64,000 nucleotides of DNA from Chloranthus sessilifolius (Eukaryota; Streptophyta; Magnoliopsida; Chloranthales; Chloranthaceae), in NCBI GenBank assembly GCA_021018995.1, contig CM037593.1:12490088-12554087 (forward strand). Direction: 5' to 3'. Both the position numbers and the translations under genes were made by a program. The notes beneath the pieces were generated by a model. The model was not told where the DNA came from, searched no databases, and worked only from the letters and a program-made list of their open reading frames with translations. This document shows positions 57,646 through 64,000 of this stretch, piece after piece. Position 1 is the stretch's first letter; the number at the start of each line of letters is the position of its first letter.

Positions 57646-59035
57646 AAATACCAAGATTCAAAGAACTAGTAACCCATACTACTACCACACAACAAACTTA
57701 CCCTGGTGCCATATGACTTCGTTGGTCGATTTTTGGAGGACCGGCCTTACGCATTATTACATCGAGCCATATTCGTTGCTACCCTCGCCTAAGGGGCACA
57801 TATAATCATGGGTATCAATATGGGCAACATTATAGGCAAAGGCCGGAAAGCTCGCGCACCGATGATGACGATAATCATGAGGGCCAAGAACCACCATGAA
57901 ATTCAATGTGGCTCTAATGTAAGTTTTCCATGTACAATTAAATTTATTTTTATCAACATAGCTATTATTTTTGACAATATATAATTTATTTTTGTCAATA
58001 TACATTGTAATTTAGTTTCTGCGTGTCTGTGTCGATCAAATTATGAAATATTGTTAATAAAATAGGCATGTGATCAGCTGGTCGAACATAATGTTAGAAG
58101 ATTTATTACATTAAGTCAAAAATGTGATCTTAAGTCAAAAATAAGTTACAAAATAGGCATGTGACTTGGGTTAAGTTACAAAATAGGCATCTTACTTATA
58201 TATTCATCTAAATAATGCATCAAATAAGTCAAAAATAAAAGTAAAAATAGTTGAAATAAATACAAAATAAACAAATATAATTTTTCAAAATTTTTGGGAT
58301 TTTCTGGATTTTTTTGGAATTTTTTTTTCAAAAAATCGGTTTTTTGAATGTATCAAACCGATACATTCAATGTATTGCCGATACATTGAATGTATCGGAC
58401 GATACCCGGTACGTATCGTCCTGGAGGTCAGGACGATACGTACCGGATTTCCGGTATTTTGACCCTTGTTTAGGAGTGTTAATAAGGCTAGCTTGAATCA
58501 TTTCCCAAGTGAAATGAGTATCTCCTTCGATGTGCGTCGCGCTCTCATGGAGAACAGAGTTGACAGCAATATAAATGGCTGCTTGGTTACCATAATGCAG
58601 AGGCATGAGAAAGGATGAAGTAGACCTGAGCTCGCTGAGAAGATAACAAAGCAATTAAAGCTCGCAGGTGTCATGCGCCATAGCTCTATACTCGAGACTC
58701 ATCACTTGATTTGGAGGCCACGTTCCTACTCTTCCACACCACCAGATTACCCTTGAGAAATGCACAATAGTCAAAGATAGAACGGCGATCAGTGAGTTTG
58801 CCAGCATAGTTTGCGTCACTGTAACAACTAAGGGAAGAAGAATGCTAACATCAGAATAGACGAACATTTTCTAGGAGAAGGGTTAATATAACAGAGAATG
58901 TGATGGAACGAGTGAAGAGGAACCTGTAGCAGTATACGAGTTTGGATCCTGACTTTGATTTCTTCCCTTAACTCGTTCACAAGAACTGAAGTTTTGAAAA
59001 TGACCTTGATTTCTTCCCCCCCCCCTTTTTTATTT

Positions 59036-59055
59036 TATTATTATTATTATTATTT
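59036..59055. repeat. TTA microsatellite
   Basis: A run of TTA triplets follows a C- and T-rich run. It is directly visible. Confidence 0.8.
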
Positions 59056-59114
59056 TAATTATTTTAAGTTGCTCTTTTGGCCAACAAGGGCAACCATTGG
59101 GTCTATGCCATGAC

Positions 59115-59298
59115 CATGGATCAAATTTCGTCCGATACCGATACATATCGGTATTGGATCCTACCGATATGGTACATTGAATGTACCGTATGGTTCTACC
59201 CCATTCAAATACTAGATGATACATTCAATGTATTGTCCGATACGTATCGGTTTTGGGCTCAGACGATAAGTATCGGTTTTTCGGCATTTAGATCCATG
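59115..59298. mobile_element. hAT MITE of the GGGTCAAAATATC family (copy 2), perfect 8-bp duplication
   Basis: The 184-bp element starts CATGGATCAAATTTCGTCC and ends AGATCCATG, flanked by GCCATGAC on both sides (59107-59114 and 59299-59306). Its interior of CGATACGTATCGG and CATTCAATGTA phrases matches the subterminal parts of the hAT at 53231-58468. It has no coding content, so it must have been moved by a transposase supplied in trans. Confidence 0.85.
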
Positions 59299-59612
59299 GC
59301 CATGACTTTATAGGCCATAGGATTCCTTGGGTAGTTCATGAGCGTGAAAAGCCAAAACTAGTTCGGCATATGTAGGAAGCAGTGGTTTTGATACCATTGA
59401 GGTAACATAGCCTTTGTAGCTCTCGGTCCAACCCCATTCGTTAACCAGAAGGCTTTGTTATCATCGGATACGGGCTTTGGAACCGCACCAAGGTCTTCAC
59501 GTACGGCCTTAAATTTTTGATGAAATTAGTAAGAGTACCTTAACTAGAACACACTAACTTTGGTGGGTATATAACAGTTTAACAGATTGCAGATTTGGTA
59601 TAAATTTTAAAT

Positions 59613-60011
59613 GAGAGCCATTACTTGTACGCTTTCCAAGTGATTGCACCGAATTTAAAAGAAAGACTTTCAAGTTTGGCGACCTCTACCATGTAAAAAC
59701 ACCATCTAAGCTTTTGATTTGAAGGCCATGATTTAAAGACATCAATTGCAAAAGATTAGAACAAAATATAATTTTCATCATTTGATTAAATGGAGTCAAA
59801 GGCTATTATATAATTCAACAGTTTGTCTACAGTAGATCATATGACAAGTATAGTGTTTTGCTCTAATTTTATGTACCAAAGATTTATTGATCATGAAGTT
59901 CAAATCGGATGGAACATATTGCATTTTTATATATCACATGTCCCTAAAATACCAAGTCTTTCTTTAAATTCAGTGCAATCACTTGAAAACCGTGTGCAAG
60001 TAGTGACTCCC
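59613..60011. mobile_element. Mutator-type foldback MITE, copy A
   Basis: The ends GAGAGCCATTACTTGTACGC and (inverted) GGGAGTCACTACTTGCACAC are flanked by exact ATTTTAAAT on both sides (59604-59612 and 60012-60020). The arms fold back over most of 399 bp (GATTGCACCGAATTTAAA and its inverse TTTAAATTCAGTGCAATC). There is no coding content. Confidence 0.85.
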
Positions 60012-60020
60012 ATTTTAAAT

Positions 60021-60960
60021 TTATGCCAAAAAGTAGGATGGTGAGGGGAGGAGGGCCAAGGAAAAAGACACAAGGACAGAACCCAAAAAAGAAAAAGAAA
60101 ATCCCCCTTAGAAAACTAAAAAGACCAGGAGACTAACTCGAATTATGCCCATTAGGCTTCCCCCCCTCACCAAGAGGAAAGAAGGTTAAAATGCAGGCTG
60201 TCCCAAGTTTCCAATATATGCCTGTCCAAAACAACTTCCCTCCAAAAAGCTCCTTTGAGTCCTTCAAACTTGACTCCATTCCAGGCTGCCATCATTTCCA
60301 GTAAGCTCTTAACCGTCACTGTTAGGTTTAATGATTTATTGAAATTTAAATATACAAGGAACGACCATCTAAGTTTGAAGGATGTTTTCGGTTATCGGAG
60401 TGATGGTTCTCTTGAAAACAACTGCCTCCTAGGTGCGAAAATGGCTCACCCACAAACCTATCCAATCTAATCGTTGGAAGGCTCATATAATACTAAAAAA
60501 ATATTGATTAAATTACTGACTTTTGTTCTTCATTTTTTTCGACTCGACACACAGTCTGTCTTCTCAAGAAGATTTCACTGTTCTCTCATAGTACATGTGC
60601 AACGTAGTTTAACAGGGATTAGGTTCACAAGAGAATCAGGAAGGAGGGAAGCAGTCTCTAGTTTCAACTGCCGTGATTCTGATCGGAGACTCAGGTTTCC
60701 AAAAACATGGTGATTGGATGATTCTAACCATTAGATCATGGCACTTATATGAAAAATGTTGACTGCTGCATATGTGCACTCTTGGAGGTAGTTGATCATA
60801 GAGCTAGGATTGTGAAATCACACAGATATTTAAGAGTGCCAATAAACTTGGTACTTTTCAGCCTGTCACTGATTCGATTGTTAATAAAATATAGATGCGT
60901 CTTCAAAAATTTGACAAACTTAGTGGAGGGAGATTGACCCACGTATCTTTTCCTAAAAAT
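60021..60960. other. Intergenic stretch with no firm feature
   Basis: The purine-rich text at 60040-60130 and the phrase GGCTGCCATCATTTCC near 60285 could be the inverted 3' part of an old LINE, but no domain is visible. Nothing else is recognised. Confidence 0.4.
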
Positions 60961-60963
60961 AGA

Positions 60964-61455
60964 GGTTGGACCTTGGTACAATAGCAAGTGTTGTCCGCTC
61001 AAAGCAACGCATCACATGCTCTATGCATAACATGTTTGAGTTTGATAATCAGCCTCTCTAAAATGGGGCTAGGGCTGTCAACGGGCTGGGCCGAGTTTGC
61101 GCTGGGTTTTCACCCGACCTGTTTATTTTTTTTTAAAAATTGGGCTCGGGCTCAGCCCGATTTTAAAATTATGTAGCCCGAACCCTGCCTGTTTAGCTAT
61201 CCGGGCCGGGCCGGGTTTCTAATATTTTTATATAAAAATTTTAAGTTTTTTTTTAAAGGACCTCAGCTAAACAGGCCGGGCCTTAAACTTTGAAGCCCGA
61301 ACCTAGGCTTGTTTCTTATCCAGGCCAGGTCAGGCCCGTTTAATAAATTCCTAAAAAATTGGGCTTGAACTCAGCCCATTCAGGCCTGGCCCAAGCCAGC
61401 CCGGCCCGTTGACAGCCCTAGGTAAGGGCGCTTACCATCTACTCTCGCACACGTG
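60964..61455 (+). mobile_element. Au-type SINE, diverged, split by a hAT-type MITE
   Basis: GGACCTTGGTACAATAGCAA (A-box region), GTTTGAGTTTGATAATCAGC (B-box region) and CCTCTCTAAAATGGGG follow the Au order. After the MITE the text GTAAGGGCGCTTACCATCTA continues the SINE. It is more diverged than the copy at 41655-41819 and carries a small internal insertion around 61008-61030. Confidence 0.65.
61070..61420. mobile_element. hAT-type MITE inside the SINE
   Basis: The ends TAGGGCTGTCAACGGGC and their exact inverse GCCCGTTGACAGCCCTA bound about 350 bp. The interior is full of GGCCGGGCC and CAGCCCGA phrases arranged as inverted arms. No 8-bp duplication is visible. The same end motif is found at 4170-4544. 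Confidence 0.7.
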
Positions 61456-61606
61456 CTTTAAAAAGAAAATAAACTTAAACATAAATCAATATTATACACG
61501 TGCCGCGGTTGATAACAGATGGAGAGGCAGTTATAAATATCATTGCCCATTTTCAGCTCGTGTCACATGTTATCAAAGTTGTAGCTTATACATTGAGCTC
61601 GAGAAA

Positions 61607-61986
61607 GGGAGTCATTCGGCCCTTGCACCAAATTTAAAGAAAAGACTGGTATCATAGAGACGTGTGAGATGTGAAAATGCAATCTAGGCCATCTGATTTG
61701 AAGTTTATAATCAATAGATCCCCAGTGTTTGTTAAGATTAGATCAATATTAGATCAATATACGATACTTATCGTATGATCTATTGTGGTCAACTATTGAA
61801 TCGGATAATAGCCTAACTACATTTCCATATTTTGTGCTAATCTTTTGCATTTAATATTTTTAAATTGTGACCTTTAAATCAAACGGTTTAAATGGGGTTT
61901 TCATATAGCAGAGGTTGCCAAACTTGGAAGTCTTTCTTTTAAATTCAGTGCAAGGGCCAATATCCCGAGTGTAAGTAATGGCTCCC
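61607..61986. mobile_element. Mutator-type foldback MITE, copy B
   Basis: It starts GGGAGTCATTCGGCCCTTGC and ends GTGTAAGTAATGGCTCCC. The interior matches copies A and C (TCTGATTTGAAGTTTATAAT, GATCTATTGTGGTCAACT). The 9-bp flanks no longer match. Confidence 0.75.
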
Positions 61987-63491
61987 ATAAAGAAGAAATC
62001 TTGATGATAATCTCTTTCTACGAATGAGGGAGGCCATTTTGATATGATCCAACGGGCAACTACCCCTGTGTAGCCATTTAGGCCACACAAGGATAGAAAT
62101 CTCATATAGATTACATTAAGCACAGATGTAATCTTGTATATATGAGACTGGTTTTCATCAAGTGTACAAGTGGATGAAAAGTAATCAATGGCTACATCAA
62201 CTATTAAAAATGTGCCTCGATCGATCGCGACTAAGAGCAAATATGAATGGATATCCCCAAAAATGTTTTGGCCGTTAATTTTGTTGCGGTTGGCCTTCCT
62301 GAATCATATGGAACGTATAGGGGTGCTTTCTCGCCGGCATTTTTGGCATGATTGATCTAACAATTGTCTACTTTGTATCCATTGGTCGCTTGAAAAAAAT
62401 CATATAGAAAAAATAGAGTGCACTAGCTAATCTTTATATTAATTGATGAGAAAGTCCAACGAAGAAAATAATAATAATAAAAATAAAAATCATACTGGCT
62501 ATTTGAAATAGTTAGATTTATTTCGAGAAGGATCAGTTTGATCTGTTTTTCCGAGATCTAAACATAAACGGATAGCCAGATCAAGCAACCACAATTAAGA
62601 CGTAGCAATTGTGGTCGCAATCAAGCATGCACAATCGAATTACTATTATTAGACAGTTAGGATCGAGGCCATTGCTTGGTGCCATAGAAAAGCCATGGCG
62701 GTCAAGTTCGAGTTTGGACGGCAACCACTTTGTGCGTAAAATGTCATATCTCGTCCGCCCCATAGATATGGATCAACATTGGGTAATGGCTGTTTTTTTT
62801 TCTTGTACTTCTTTTTTTTTGGGTAAGATTGAGATCCTGTGATCATTATGTGATTAAGTGGTCATAAATGAGTGGCTGGGATTAACCGACTATTATGAAT
62901 AGAATATGAGTTAAGCAACGCCAATTGAGTGTCCATGATGGAGTTGCTATGATTTCAACAAACAGAAGCAATGCTATTATTGTTTCTGTAGCCTTTTTCA
63001 CCTAAAAATTGAGATAGAGTCACCGCATCTAATAGTGTTCAATCCAAGATACGGACAGTTTAAGATTACTCTATTGTCATGGTTAATACTTTGAATACAT
63101 TTTAACTAGTCGATTACTGATAAAATGGATACATATTAACTAATTGATTTCCGCAATGAAAGTTGAGATTGTGCCTTAAATTCTGTTGACGGAACTGGAC
63201 AATAGGTTAAATTGTACACCTAGCCACAGCTGTGAGGGTCGAGCTAAGGGTTTTTTATCATATTTTATGTTGGGCAGTTATACTTTGTATTAGATATAAA
63301 CTCTAATTATAGATTAGAGTTATATTGAAGGAAACTCGATTTCTCTATTTGAGTGAGGTGAGATCTTAGAGATTTGTAATTCTAGTTTTTCACATATTAG
63401 TGAAAGGACTAGTATCACCTATAGACGTAGGCAAATTGCTGAACCACGTAAATCTTGTGTGTGTTTCGTTTGCTGTGTGTGATTTTTTATT
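61987..63491. other. Intergenic stretch with no recognised gene
   Basis: AT-rich, with T runs (62795-62820) and an ATA/AAT run (62468-62490). No coding motif, RNA gene or repeat end was recognised. Confidence 0.45.
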
Positions 63492-63877
63492 GGGAGCCAT
63501 TACTTGCACACAATTTTCAAGTGACTGCACCGAATTTAAAGAAAGACTAAGTATTTTAAGGACATGTGATATGTAAAAATGCAATATGGGCCGTCTGATT
63601 TGAAGTTTATAATCAATAGATCTCTGGTATATAAAATTGGACCAAAACACAATACTTGGCATATGATCTATTGTGGTCAACTGTTGAATTATATAATAGC
63701 CTTTGACTCCATTTAATCAAACGATGAAATTATATTTTGTTCTAATTTTTTACAATTGATATTTTTAAATCATGGCCTTCAAATCAAACGGCTTGGATAG
63801 TGTTTTCACATAGTAGAGGTCACCAAAGTTACAAGTCTTTCTTTTAAATTCGTGCAATCCGGTACAATGTGGCTCTC
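63492..63877. mobile_element. Mutator-type foldback MITE, copy C
   Basis: It starts GGGAGCCATTACTTGCACAC and ends GGTACAATGTGGCTCTC, with the same arms as copies A and B. The 9-bp flanks TTTTTTATT and TGTTTTCAT agree at six of nine bases, a decayed duplication. Confidence 0.75.
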
Positions 63878-64000
63878 TGTTTTCATTACCATAATTTCTA
63901 CATATACCTTTCGTGATTCACCCTCAAAAAGCTAAAATAAGTAATTTGTTTTAGACCTAACAAACAGAAAAGCGAAGAATTCTGTAGGTAGGTTTCAGCA

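Larger units (their letters stand above)
53231..58468 (+). mobile_element. hAT transposon, 5.2 kb, with transposase; perfect 8-bp target duplication
   Basis: The ends CATGGGTCAAAATATCG and (inverted) CAAGGGTCAAAATACC match and have the CA-GGG start typical of hAT elements. TTTAGGAG flanks both sides (53223-53230 and 58469-58476). The subterminal regions hold many CGATACGTATCGG palindromes that probably bind transposase. The interior has a leader with GTAGATCTAC repeats, a very AT-rich stretch (53780-54720) and a transposase gene of several exons. Two MITEs in the window share its ends. Confidence 0.9.
52990..58990 (-). mobile_element. Copia fragment (RNase H end) split by the 5.2-kb hAT
   Basis: On the minus strand, 58477-58900 carries Copia RNase H phrases (SLEYRAMAHDTCEL and HIEGDTHFTWEMIQASLINT). 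The reading resumes at 53222 downwards with ILVKMGMINIHAP, a Copia C-terminus preceded by LTDIFTKALGP. It is a broken remnant; LTRs are not clearly identified. The hAT sits between the two parts with a perfect target duplication. Confidence 0.7.

Noticed and set aside
60021-60300. Possible inverted LINE 3' UTR
   Set aside because: It has only purine/pyrimidine bias; no tail, domain or duplication.

Overview
The window is nuclear DNA of a flowering plant. The evidence is GT-AG introns, plant L1 LINEs, Ty1/Copia and Ty3/Gypsy elements with initiator-Met primer sites, an Au-type SINE, and many MITEs. I cannot name the species; the repeat style would suit a large, transposon-rich genome such as a magnoliid. 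There is no bacterial-type operon, CRISPR array or defence island.

One host gene is clear. Its 200-codon reading frame is split into three exons at 4767-4925, 32894-32974 and 39365-39727 on the + strand. It encodes a small conserved plant protein usually labelled 'holocarboxylase synthetase' in databases, although it has no biotin-ligase domain. About 600 coding bases are spread over 35 kb, because intron 1 (about 28.0 kb) and intron 2 (about 6.4 kb) are filled with transposons. A possible first exon of a second gene lies on the minus strand at the left edge (79-219).

Upstream (1-4600) is a nest of DNA-transposon relics. Foldback Mutator-type MITEs sit in a larger MULE-type element (2162-4011), which sits in a GAGCATCTCC-ended element (1976-4168). 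A hAT-type MITE follows and ends about 220 bp before the gene start.

Intron 1 begins with a 305-bp tandem array that starts at the splice donor. It then holds a Sirevirus-like Copia relic (6847-28020, minus strand, 5-bp target duplication). That relic contains Gypsy LTR sequence, which in turn contains a full L1 LINE (13755-19980, 11-bp target duplication). A small internally reduced Copia-type element (28815-31935) follows. Intron 2 holds a MITE split by a 5'-truncated LINE, two local duplications, and a hAT MITE close to exon 3.

Downstream (40-64 kb) are an Au SINE (41655-41819), a Copia relic (42996-52421) carrying a Gypsy relic and a MITE, a CACTA-type MITE, and a 5.2-kb hAT transposon (53231-58468). 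The hAT has a recognisable but damaged transposase and lies inside another Copia fragment. Three related Mutator-type foldback MITEs and a second SINE, split by a hAT-type MITE, close the window. The 5.2-kb hAT shares its ends with two short MITEs in the window (6115-6307 and 59115-59298), so it is probably the parent family of both.
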